From Cytobacillus solani (GTDB taxonomy: Bacteria; Bacillota; Bacilli; Bacillales; Cytobacillaceae), in NCBI RefSeq assembly GCF_001420595.1, contig NZ_LJIX01000006.1:3705058-3769057 (forward strand): a stretch of 64,000 nucleotides of DNA, in the 5' to 3' direction. Under the pieces are notes generated by a model. That model did not search any database and was not told the DNA's origin. It saw nothing but the letters and a program-made list of their open reading frames with translations. This document shows positions 54,931 to 62,128 of the stretch, piece after piece. How positions within the stretch are numbered: position 1 is the stretch's first letter; each line of letters opens with the position of its first letter. The translations under genes and the position numbers were made by a program.

Positions 54931-54960
54931 AAAAAGCTGCCAGATTATCTGACAGCTAAA
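54931..54960 (-). terminator. Intrinsic terminator of the dnaB-dnaI operon
   Basis: AGCTGTCAGAT and ATCTGGCAGCT-type arms pair around AA, followed by TTTTTTT on the minus strand, after dnaI. Confidence 0.8.
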
Positions 54961-54971
54961 TTAAATATTGA

Positions 54972-55901
54972 TTATACCCTCCGATTAGGTCCTTCAACTA
55001 AAACGGATTCGGCTAAGTATTTAATACGTTCCATGATTCGTCTTGCTTTCATCTTCTCCTCTTCGCCACGCTGACTGTATGATAAATGATGCTCCAGCTC
55101 GTGAAAATCGAAGTTTGACGTAAAGAATGTCGGCAAACTTTCAAGCATTCTAAACTGAAGAATCGGACCGAGCACTTCATCTCTTGTCCAGCTCGACATC
55201 GTCTCTGCTCCAATATCATCAAACATCAAAACAGGAACCTTTTTAATAGCAGCAATTTTGTCATTTAAAGTGGAATCCGCAATCGAGCTTTTCATTTCCC
55301 GTAAAAATTCAGGTACATAGACGATCATTGAAGATACTTTCTTTTTCGCGAGTTCATTGGCAATGGCACCCAATAAATACGATTTTCCAACCCCAAACTT
55401 CCCATAGAAGTAGATCCCTTTTTGTTTCGAGTCAGGTTTGTAGCTCATAAGAAAAGATGCCGCTTTCTGGACAGCATCAATCCGGTCATCATCCTCGTAA
55501 ATAGAGTCAAAGGACGCATGAAGAATATCGCTAGGGACATATAAACTTTGTATTAGTTTTTCATTTTTACGCTTTTCATCATCCATCACTTTCCGCGGAC
55601 ATTTATCATAATGAAGATCAATGCTTCCCCTTTGAATAACAAGCTTTGGGTGATAGCCCTTCATCATATTTATACAGTTATCAAGGCTCGAACATTGATT
55701 GCATTCCTTGCATTGCTGGGTATATTCATATAGTTTTATTAAGCTTTTATTTATCATATCAGCTGTTATTTCATCCTCATGGATTTTTAAGAAATCTTGC
55801 ACATCAGGGTTGTTCAATGTCTCTCTGCGCTGCATTTCATACCTTTTTTTAAAGTCTCCCTTTCCAGCAAGACGTTTTAATGTATCATTAATTTTCTCCA
55901 T
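54972..55901 (-). CDS. dnaI: Primosomal protein DnaI, helicase loader
   Basis: AAA+ loader that places the replicative helicase DnaC on DNA. About 309 residues. The N-terminal domain has a cysteine-rich zinc-binding stretch (CKECNQCSSLDNC) near residue 85. The ATPase has Walker A YGKFGVGKSYL near 175, Walker B VLMFDDIGAE and sensor-1 FFTSNFD. Its ATG (55901) overlaps the dnaB stop (GTGATG), so translation is coupled; a GTG one codon upstream is an alternative. Confidence 0.95.
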   Translation of the reverse strand: MEKINDTLKRLAGKGDFKKRYEMQRRETLNNPDVQDFLKIHEDEITADMINKSLIKLYEYTQQCKECNQCSSLDNCINMMKGYHPKLVIQRGSIDLHYDKCPRKVMDDEKRKNEKLIQSLYVPSDILHASFDSIYEDDDRIDAVQKAASFLMSYKPDSKQKGIYFYGKFGVGKSYLLGAIANELAKKKVSSMIVYVPEFLREMKSSIADSTLNDKIAAIKKVPVLMFDDIGAETMSSWTRDEVLGPILQFRMLESLPTFFTSNFDFHELEHHLSYSQRGEEEKMKARRIMERIKYLAESVLVEGPNRRV

Positions 55902-57322
55902 CACTCAGTTCCCTCCCCTGAACGCAATTTCTTCAAAGTTTCTTCCAGTTCCCTTTTTTTCAATTTCAGTTCTTCATCATCTTTCTTCTTGTCAGCTGGC
56001 TTTGTCTTCTCTTGATCATCAAACCATTCCGGCAGCATTTCGGTCCGAATCGGCTTCTTTTTACCAGAAGATTTTGTTGTCTTTGGTGTTTTCTTCCCTT
56101 CTGCCCATTCGGTGTATTGTTTATGTTCATTTTTTGCTAAAAGCATGGCTTCTTTTGCTGTTGTAATTTTCTTTCTTGCCCAATGACTCGCAATTTTTTC
56201 TACGTACGCTTTGGTTAATTTCATATCTGACTTTAGCATAACATATTGAATTAGAACATTAACGACTCCTGGCAGCAGCTTTTGCTGAAACATCACATCT
56301 TCAATAATTTGCAAGTCCGTCTTTGAAGGCTCTGCACCGCCTGATATATCTTTTAATAATTGCCGTGGAGAAGTCATCTCTAAGTAACGTAGTAATTCCT
56401 CTTCCTTCGTTTCAGGCTCTTTTTTTTGCGTTTGATGCAGACTAGGCTGTGTTCGATCAACAAGTGATGGCAACTGATCATAATTTTGCAGCTGATACCA
56501 GTCTCTTGCTGATTTTCTTAGCTCTTCAATATTAATTTCATTATTTTCTGTCAGGGCACTAATCACAATATTTTTCATTTGGATTGGGTCGATCCCATAT
56601 AAAAAGGCAAGATTACTTATTGCATTTCTTACTCTATTCGTTAAAGCCTTCTTCGGAACAAGAGATTCATTTAAACCAGCAGCTAGAAGGTCGAAATTAA
56701 ATAGTACTTGGCTAACTTGAATGCTCTCTGGTTCATTTCTTCCAATAAAACGCTGTCCATCAGGCGGAAGCATCGCTTGTTCTGTATCTTTAGTAATGGA
56801 GATTGTCTCCTGGTGTCCTGACATGTACACATCCTGAAAAGATTTTGTTACTTCTTGATACTCTTCCGTTGAATGGATATTATCCTCAGCAAAAAACCGT
56901 TTCAATCTTGAATATTGATTCTTTCCCACTTTTCTATACAAATAAATATTGAGCATTCCATCTAAAAAAAATTCTTCAGGCGTTAATGGGGGAATAAGCT
57001 CATAAATAAATGAACGGGATTCCTCATCTTTTCGCTCATATACTTTTAGAAGACCGATTCCTTCTAGCTTTACACGTGCCTGATAAATCCTCTCCAGATT
57101 CATATCCATAAAGTTCATTAAACTATGATGAGTATTTGAACTGGACCATAATCGATTTTCTGCAAGCTCTGCCCACAATGTCATATATAAACTAAAGCAG
57201 GTTGACCCAATTAAAGGCTGATATAAAAAGGTTAGTACTTTCCGGTCATATTCATGCAATAACCCATTAGCAGCAACCGCATATCTATCTACAGGGAGCA
57301 TTTCTTGCCAATGCTGAGCCAT
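55901..57322 (-). CDS. dnaB: Replication initiation and membrane attachment protein DnaB
   Basis: Firmicute helicase-loading protein that acts with DnaD and DnaI at oriC and in restart. About 473 residues with two DnaB/DnaD-type domains: an N-terminal winged helix (VLTFLYQPLIGSTCFSLYMTLWAEL) and a later region around YVEKIASHWARKKITTAKEAM (near 395), then a Lys/Glu-rich tail. Three ATGs and a TTG follow AAAGG; I chose the last ATG (57322, MAQHWQEM) by comparison with B. subtilis MADYWKD. It heads dnaB-dnaI downstream of nrdR. Confidence 0.93.
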   Translation of the reverse strand: MAQHWQEMLPVDRYAVAANGLLHEYDRKVLTFLYQPLIGSTCFSLYMTLWAELAENRLWSSSNTHHSLMNFMDMNLERIYQARVKLEGIGLLKVYERKDEESRSFIYELIPPLTPEEFFLDGMLNIYLYRKVGKNQYSRLKRFFAEDNIHSTEEYQEVTKSFQDVYMSGHQETISITKDTEQAMLPPDGQRFIGRNEPESIQVSQVLFNFDLLAAGLNESLVPKKALTNRVRNAISNLAFLYGIDPIQMKNIVISALTENNEINIEELRKSARDWYQLQNYDQLPSLVDRTQPSLHQTQKKEPETKEEELLRYLEMTSPRQLLKDISGGAEPSKTDLQIIEDVMFQQKLLPGVVNVLIQYVMLKSDMKLTKAYVEKIASHWARKKITTAKEAMLLAKNEHKQYTEWAEGKKTPKTTKSSGKKKPIRTEMLPEWFDDQEKTKPADKKKDDEELKLKKRELEETLKKLRSGEGTE

Positions 57323-57365
57323 CATCATCAACCTTTCATTTTATTCATCCAAATCAAAGTAAAAA

Positions 57366-57393
57366 AAGAGCTAAAGAGAATCTTTTAGCTCAA
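57366..57393 (-). terminator. Intrinsic terminator of nrdR
   Basis: GAGCTAAAAGAT and CTTTAGCTC arms pair around TCT, followed by TTTTTTT on the minus strand. Confidence 0.7.
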
Positions 57394-57399
57394 GTAAAA

Positions 57400-57858
57400 T
57401 TACTTTTCTTTCTTTATCAATTCCTTCAGCTCTTCAATAAATACATTAATATCCTTAAATTGTCTATAGACAGAGGCAAATCTTACATATGCTACGTCAT
57501 CAACCTTTGCTAACCTGTCCATAACCATTTCGCCAACAGCTTCACTCTTAATTTCCGAAACACCATTGCTGCGTAATTCTTTTTCAACGCCAGAAGTAAT
57601 TTCCTCTAATTCCTTTAGAGCAACTGGTCTTTTTTCACACGCTTTAATTAATCCTCGTAAAATCTTGTCACGGCTAAACTCTTCTCTTGTTCCCTCTTTT
57701 TTGACAACAATAAGCGGAATTTCCTCCACCTTCTCAAAGGTTGTGAAACGGTATCCGCATGCCTCGCATTCCCTTCTGCGACGGATCGATCGGTAATCAT
57801 CGACTGGACGGGAATCGAGAACACGGGTATTGTTACTTTGACATGAAGGACATTTCAT
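57400..57858 (-). CDS. nrdR: Transcriptional repressor NrdR
   Basis: A 152-residue repressor of ribonucleotide reductase genes, responding to (d)ATP. The N-terminal zinc ribbon has [19 protein letters not shown] and [15 protein letters not shown]. An ATP-cone follows ([20 protein letters not shown], residues about 49-68). It is the standard length. It lies between speD and dnaB, as in B. subtilis. Confidence 0.96.
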   Translation of the reverse strand: MKCPSCQSNNTRVLDSRPVDDYRSIRRRRECEACGYRFTTFEKVEEIPLIVVKKEGTREEFSRDKILRGLIKACEKRPVALKELEEITSGVEKELRSNGVSEIKSEAVGEMVMDRLAKVDDVAYVRFASVYRQFKDINVFIEELKELIKKEK

Positions 57859-57949
57859 ATTATCAGCTCCGAATCCTAATCGTTCATATATGATAATCTT
57901 ATTGTACTATTTTTTATGAAAAACCCCAACAGTATAATCTAGACAAAAT

Positions 57950-57977
57950 AAAAAGAGGTGTATAAAATACACCTCTT
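57950..57977 (-). terminator. Intrinsic terminator of speD
   Basis: AAGAGGTGTAT and ATACACCTCTT pair around TTT, followed by TTTATTTT on the minus strand. Confidence 0.8.
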
Positions 57978-57999
57978 GAGTTTCACATCTCAATAATCA

Positions 58000-58374
58000 T
58001 TATAGAATGTTAGATTGCTTAACTTGAACAGGACCCATTCCGCGAGGAATCTCAATATTCTCACATGTCTCGGCTCCTAAAGCCTCTGCAATGAAATTAG
58101 CAGCAATGCTAGGATCAAGATCACCGCATGTATACACATCAATACTTGCATATCCATGTTCTGGGAAGCTATGAATTGTTAAATGTGATTCGGAAATAAT
58201 AACCACACCGCTTACACCTTGTGGTGCAAATTTATGAAAGGCAACCTCGCGAATTTCAGCACCAGACTTTAATGCGGCACCTACAAAAGTTCTTTCAATA
58301 AAATCCATATCATTTAACTTTTCAAAATCGCATCCCCATAATTCTGAGATAACATGACGACCCATTGTTTCCAT
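58000..58374 (-). CDS. speD: S-adenosylmethionine decarboxylase proenzyme
   Basis: Supplies decarboxylated SAM for spermidine synthesis. It is the short prokaryotic class 1B form, about 124 residues. It self-cleaves between Glu62 and Ser63 in [22 protein letters not shown] to form the pyruvoyl group (numbering from ATG 58374; here split as [13 protein letters not shown] and [13 protein letters not shown]). I chose ATG 58374 (METMGRHV), matching B. subtilis; TTG 58380 is closer to AGGGGG. A structured leader of about 100 bases precedes it. It lies between gapB and nrdR, as in B. subtilis. Confidence 0.94.
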   Translation of the reverse strand: METMGRHVISELWGCDFEKLNDMDFIERTFVGAALKSGAEIREVAFHKFAPQGVSGVVIISESHLTIHSFPEHGYASIDVYTCGDLDPSIAANFIAEALGAETCENIEIPRGMGPVQVKQSNIL

Positions 58375-58488
58375 ATTCAAATTTCCCCCTTTAACAATAA
58401 TAATGAATTTCTAAGTTTCCAATGGTTCACAACTACCACGGGGGAAAGTTAGTCCAGAGAGGTCCTAACCCTTTAAGTAGCCATTATA
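58375..58488 (-). promoter_or_regulatory. Promoter and structured leader of speD
   Basis: TATAAT (58488-58483) lies about 110 bases before the speD ATG. The transcribed leader contains GGTTAGGACC..GGACTAAC, which pairs (GTTAG/CTAAC, CC/GG), and CTTTCCCCCGTGG, complementary to the later AGGGGGAAA at the ribosome binding site. This could sequester the start. The 58489-58652 stretch upstream has an open frame of uncertain reality and nothing else I recognise. Confidence 0.4.
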
Positions 58489-58652
58489 ACCAAAATTTAA
58501 GAAGTTCACGAGGACTAGTATACTTTGTTTGATTTCTTTTTGCAATATATGCTTTTAAAAAAATTGTTAAGGGGTCTTCGATTTCCACCTTTATCCCTTT
58601 TCCAAAAGGACTGAGAGCATGCAGATATAACAAATACTTCCAATTTAAAATA

Positions 58653-58680
58653 GGCCTGCCGCTGGAACGGCAAGCCTTAA
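58653..58680 (-). terminator. Intrinsic terminator of gapB
   Basis: GGCTTGCCG and CGGCAGGCC pair around TTCCAG and are followed by TATTTTAAATT on the minus strand. Confidence 0.7.
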
Positions 58681-58694
58681 TCATTTGCAATTAT

Positions 58695-59729
58695 TTAGTT
58701 GGCAACTTTTACAATTGAGGAATTGAATAATTCCTGAGCCACATATTTTGTTAAGTCAACAACACGGCAAGAATAACCCCATTCATTATCATACCATGCT
58801 AGAACTTTCACTTTATTCGAACCAATTACCATTGTTGATAATCCGTCGATAATTGCTGAATGTTCATTTGTATTAAAATCGATGGATACTAATGGCTCAT
58901 CTGTAATATCTAAAACACCATTTAATGAACCTTTAGACGCGGCTTCAAAAGCATCGTTGATCTGATCAATTGTTACATCCGATTTAAGATCAACAACTAA
59001 ATCAACTAACGATACGTTCGGTGTCGGTACTCGTAAAGCCATTCCATGCAGCTTTCCTTTTAAATGCGGAAGTACTAATGACAATGCCTTTGCTGCACCT
59101 GTTGATGTCGGAATGATTGACTGGCCACATGCACGTGCACGACGTAAATCCTTATGTGGATTATCAATATTTTTCTGATCATTTGTATACGCATGAACAG
59201 TTGTCATTAAGCCATTTTCAATTCCGAATTGTTCATCAAGCACCTTCGCAACAGGTGCTAAGCAGTTTGTTGTACAAGAGGCATTAGAAATAATATCATG
59301 CTCATCAATGTTTAATGCGCTTTCATTTACCCCCATAACAATTGTCACATCTTCATTCTTTCCTGGTGCCGTTAAGATAACTTTCTTTGCACCAGCTTCT
59401 AAATGAAGAGCAGCTTTATCTCGTGAATTAAATTTCCCTGTTGCTTCAATGACGATATCAATATTTAATTGCTGCCAAGGAAGTTCTTCTGGATTACGGT
59501 TGCTCAATAATTGAACTCTCTTTCCGTTTACAATAATAGCTCCCTCTTCAGCAATAACTTCCCCTTCAAATTGCCCATGGTTTGTATCATATTTTATTAA
59601 GTGTGCCAAAGTCTCTGCAGGATAGCTTGCATTGATGGCAACCACATTAAGTTTGTCGTCAAGAATGGCCTTTCTAAATACCATTCGTCCAATTCTTCCA
59701 AAACCATTAATTGCAATATTCGCCTTCAT
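58695..59729 (-). CDS. gapB: Glyceraldehyde-3-phosphate dehydrogenase, gluconeogenic GapB
   Basis: A 344-residue dehydrogenase. It has the Rossmann motif INGFGRIGRMVFRKA, catalytic Cys in SNASCTTNCLAPV (near 152) and YDNEWGYS near the C-terminus. Position between speD and coaE and the GapB-like NASYPAETLAHLIKYDTNHG segment identify it as the NADP-preferring gluconeogenic paralogue rather than glycolytic GapA. In B. subtilis it is repressed by CcpN on glucose; no operator was identified here. Confidence 0.93.
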   Translation of the reverse strand: MKANIAINGFGRIGRMVFRKAILDDKLNVVAINASYPAETLAHLIKYDTNHGQFEGEVIAEEGAIIVNGKRVQLLSNRNPEELPWQQLNIDIVIEATGKFNSRDKAALHLEAGAKKVILTAPGKNEDVTIVMGVNESALNIDEHDIISNASCTTNCLAPVAKVLDEQFGIENGLMTTVHAYTNDQKNIDNPHKDLRRARACGQSIIPTSTGAAKALSLVLPHLKGKLHGMALRVPTPNVSLVDLVVDLKSDVTIDQINDAFEAASKGSLNGVLDITDEPLVSIDFNTNEHSAIIDGLSTMVIGSNKVKVLAWYDNEWGYSCRVVDLTKYVAQELFNSSIVKVAN

Positions 59730-59870
59730 ATTACGGCCCCTTCCACATTAATGTTATACTTTTAATGTTTGTTGTTGTAATTAGTATAACATATTGGTGG
59801 ACATTTGCGATAATTAAAATGTGGAAATTAAATGTTTTATTATTCTGTTAATTCATGAAAAAAAAGGATA

Positions 59871-59896
59871 AAAAAAGAGCCCTCCGGCTCTTTTAA
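59871..59896 (-). terminator. Intrinsic terminator of the polA-mutM-ytaF-coaE group
   Basis: AAAAGAGCC and GGCTCTTTT pair around GGAG, overlapping the coaE stop codon, with a T run on the minus strand. Confidence 0.85.
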
Positions 59897-60492
59897 ATCG
59901 CATTCCATTTTTTCAGGATGTCTACTAACTGCTTCTTTGTTTCTTCAATTGTTCCATTATTATTAATCACCGCATCTGCCAAGTGAATTTTTTCCCTTAA
60001 TGACATTTGCGAGCGGATTCTCGCAATTGCGTCCTCTTTCGAAAGCTGATTACGCTCCATTAGTCGATCTAATTGAACCGTTTCATCTACATACACTAAT
60101 AATGTCTTATCCACTAGAAATGTAAGTTTACTCTCGAAGAGCAATGGAATGTCCATAATAATTAACCTTTCCCCATTACCAATGGCCATTTCTTTTTTCA
60201 CGATCATTCTTTTCCGCACAGCTGGATGTACAATATTATTGAGCATAAGACGTTTTTCTTGATTATGAAATATAATCGAACCTAATTTTCCCCGATCAAT
60301 TGAACCATCCGTAAGCAGAACTTCGTCACCAAAGTGGCGGACAATTTCATAATAGGCTTCCTCGCCATTTTCAACGGCTAACCGAGCTTCAATATCTGCA
60401 TCAATGACTGTTATTCCTTTCTCAATTAAGATGGAAGAAACGGTGCTTTTACCACTTGCAATTCCACCTGTTAAGCCAACAACAATAGACAT
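59893..60492 (-). CDS. coaE: Dephospho-CoA kinase
   Basis: Last step of coenzyme A synthesis: phosphorylates the 3'-OH of dephospho-CoA. The P-loop GLTGGIASGKSTV is at residues 6-18, DADIEAR near 32, LIIMDIPLLFE near 105 (catalytic acid and lid) and VYVDETVQLDRLMERN near 128. The 199-residue length is typical. It is the last gene of polA-mutM-ytaF-coaE. Confidence 0.95.
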   Translation of the reverse strand: MSIVVGLTGGIASGKSTVSSILIEKGITVIDADIEARLAVENGEEAYYEIVRHFGDEVLLTDGSIDRGKLGSIIFHNQEKRLMLNNIVHPAVRKRMIVKKEMAIGNGERLIIMDIPLLFESKLTFLVDKTLLVYVDETVQLDRLMERNQLSKEDAIARIRSQMSLREKIHLADAVINNNGTIEETKKQLVDILKKWNAI

Positions 60493-60513
60493 TCGTTAAT
60501 TCTCCCTAAACTA

Positions 60514-61149
60514 TTAAATTTTCCAAATTCCCAGCAGAATTAATAGAACGCCAGGAATGAATGAACATTTTTGTACCCAACTGCTTTTAGAAAAAAATGT
60601 ACCGATTTTCATCCCCATAAAAACAAATAGCGAACTCATGATCGCCACAGTTAATGCTAAATAATATGGAGAATAGCCAAGCATTGCTGCTCCAATTCCC
60701 GCACCAAAAGCATCAAGTGATAAAGCAACCCCGAGCATTAATGCTTCTATTCCTGTAATCGTCCCTGATTTATCAAAATCTGCAGACATCGGCTTTTGCA
60801 AAATATTAATCACTATCCCTAGTGATTTTATTTCAAAATTGACAATCGTTTTCTCATGCGGAAGAACATCCTTAGCTTTTTCAGTCCGGAAAAATTGATA
60901 CAAAACCCAAGCACCGAGACCAATAAGAATGATTCCTCCTAAGCTTTCCGCAAATGCAGGAGATAAAAATTGAGCTGAAACACGGCCAATCATCATTGCA
61001 GTCATTAATGCAATGGCAGAACAACAGGCGATTATGCCAATTGATTTAAATGGAATATGCATTTTTCTTATGCCATAAGTTAATCCAACACTAAAGCTAT
61101 CCAGACTTACAGCAAACGCTAATAACAAAAGTGTGATCGAGTACACCAT
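60514..61149 (-). CDS. ytaF: Sporulation membrane protein YtaF
   Basis: A 211-residue membrane protein with six hydrophobic helices arranged as two related halves: LLLLAFAVSLDSFSVGLTYG near the start and LMLGVALSLDAFGAGIGAAML in the middle. The repeated SLDxFxxG motif is shared with MntP-type transporters. I chose ATG 61149 after GGGAGGAG; the longer TTG frame is less likely. It has been linked to sporulation in B. subtilis. The neighbouring order is conserved. Confidence 0.9.
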   Translation of the reverse strand: MVYSITLLLLAFAVSLDSFSVGLTYGIRKMHIPFKSIGIIACCSAIALMTAMMIGRVSAQFLSPAFAESLGGIILIGLGAWVLYQFFRTEKAKDVLPHEKTIVNFEIKSLGIVINILQKPMSADFDKSGTITGIEALMLGVALSLDAFGAGIGAAMLGYSPYYLALTVAIMSSLFVFMGMKIGTFFSKSSWVQKCSFIPGVLLILLGIWKI

Positions 61150-61254
61150 ATGAACAGGACTCCTCCCTGACAATCGCTAAGATAGTATATGGAAGAAGCC
61201 TATCCTTTGTTAACATGAAATGCGGAGGCGACTGGTCAGCCCCTTTTTAAAAAC

Positions 61255-62082
61255 TTATTTTACTTGGCATTTTGGACAAAAGACCGTTCCACGTCCACCT
61301 GAAACCATTCTTTCAAGTGTACTTCCGCAAACCCTGCACTCTTCTCCTTTTCTGCCATAGACAAAAAGCTCAAGCTGAAACATGCCAATTTGCCCTTGAG
61401 AGTTTACGTACGATCGAATCGTACTCCCCCCTTTTTGAACTGCTTCTAATAAGGTATCTGAAATTTCCTTATGAAGTCTTTCTATTTCTTCTTTGGATAA
61501 ATCATCAGCCGCTCTTTCTGGATGAATTCCCGAGCGAAATAATGCTTCATCCACATAAATATTTCCAAGACCAACTACAACTTTTTGATCAAGTAAAACA
61601 GCCTTTATATTCCTTTTTGTTTTCGATAGCTTGGAAGCCAATGCTCCAATCGTAAAGTCAGGAGAAAATGGCTCTGGTCCTAATTGTGACAGAGGAAGTG
61701 TGTTAAACTCCTCTCCTCTCACATATAGATGCATCGTTCCAAACTTTCTTACATCCTTATATCGCAATTCGGTGCCATCTGTAAAATGAAAAATAACATG
61801 GGTATGTTTATCTACGGGCTCATCTTTTTTAAATACGCCGTATCTTCCTTCCATTCTCAAATGTGAAACAAGAGCAAAATCATCCGTATAAAGGATAAGA
61901 AATTTCCCTCTTCTTCCAACATCCTTCACAGTCTGTCCGACTAATGCATCCTGAAATTGAGCAATTTCTTCCGGATGCTTAATTATTTTGGGCCAAAAAA
62001 CGGAAATCTGTTCAATTTCTTTATTATTCACTAATTCCTGCAGGGTCCTGCGGACGGTTTCTACCTCTGGTAATTCAGGCAT
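61255..62082 (-). CDS. mutM: Formamidopyrimidine-DNA glycosylase
   Basis: Removes 8-oxoguanine and formamidopyrimidines, with AP-lyase activity. The N-terminus PELPEVETVRRTL has the catalytic Pro2 and Glu3. A helix-two-turn-helix region contains KAVLLDQKVVVGLGNIYVDE. The C-terminal zinc finger is CRVCGSTLERMVSGGRGTVFCPKCQ (Cys4, in pieces CRVCG and FCPKC). The 275-residue length is typical. It lies between polA and ytaF. Confidence 0.96.
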   Translation of the reverse strand: MPELPEVETVRRTLQELVNNKEIEQISVFWPKIIKHPEEIAQFQDALVGQTVKDVGRRGKFLILYTDDFALVSHLRMEGRYGVFKKDEPVDKHTHVIFHFTDGTELRYKDVRKFGTMHLYVRGEEFNTLPLSQLGPEPFSPDFTIGALASKLSKTKRNIKAVLLDQKVVVGLGNIYVDEALFRSGIHPERAADDLSKEEIERLHKEISDTLLEAVQKGGSTIRSYVNSQGQIGMFQLELFVYGRKGEECRVCGSTLERMVSGGRGTVFCPKCQVK

Positions 62083-62128
62083 ATTTAATCACTTCCAGTA
62101 CAATCATTTACTTTATCTTTATCTATCG

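Noticed and set aside
58484-58690. 68-codon ORF on the minus strand between gapB and speD
   Set aside because: Its start lies in the gapB terminator and its end overlaps the speD -10 box. The middle looks protein-like (PFGKGIKVEIEDP), but no start with a good ribosome binding site was found; left as unproven.
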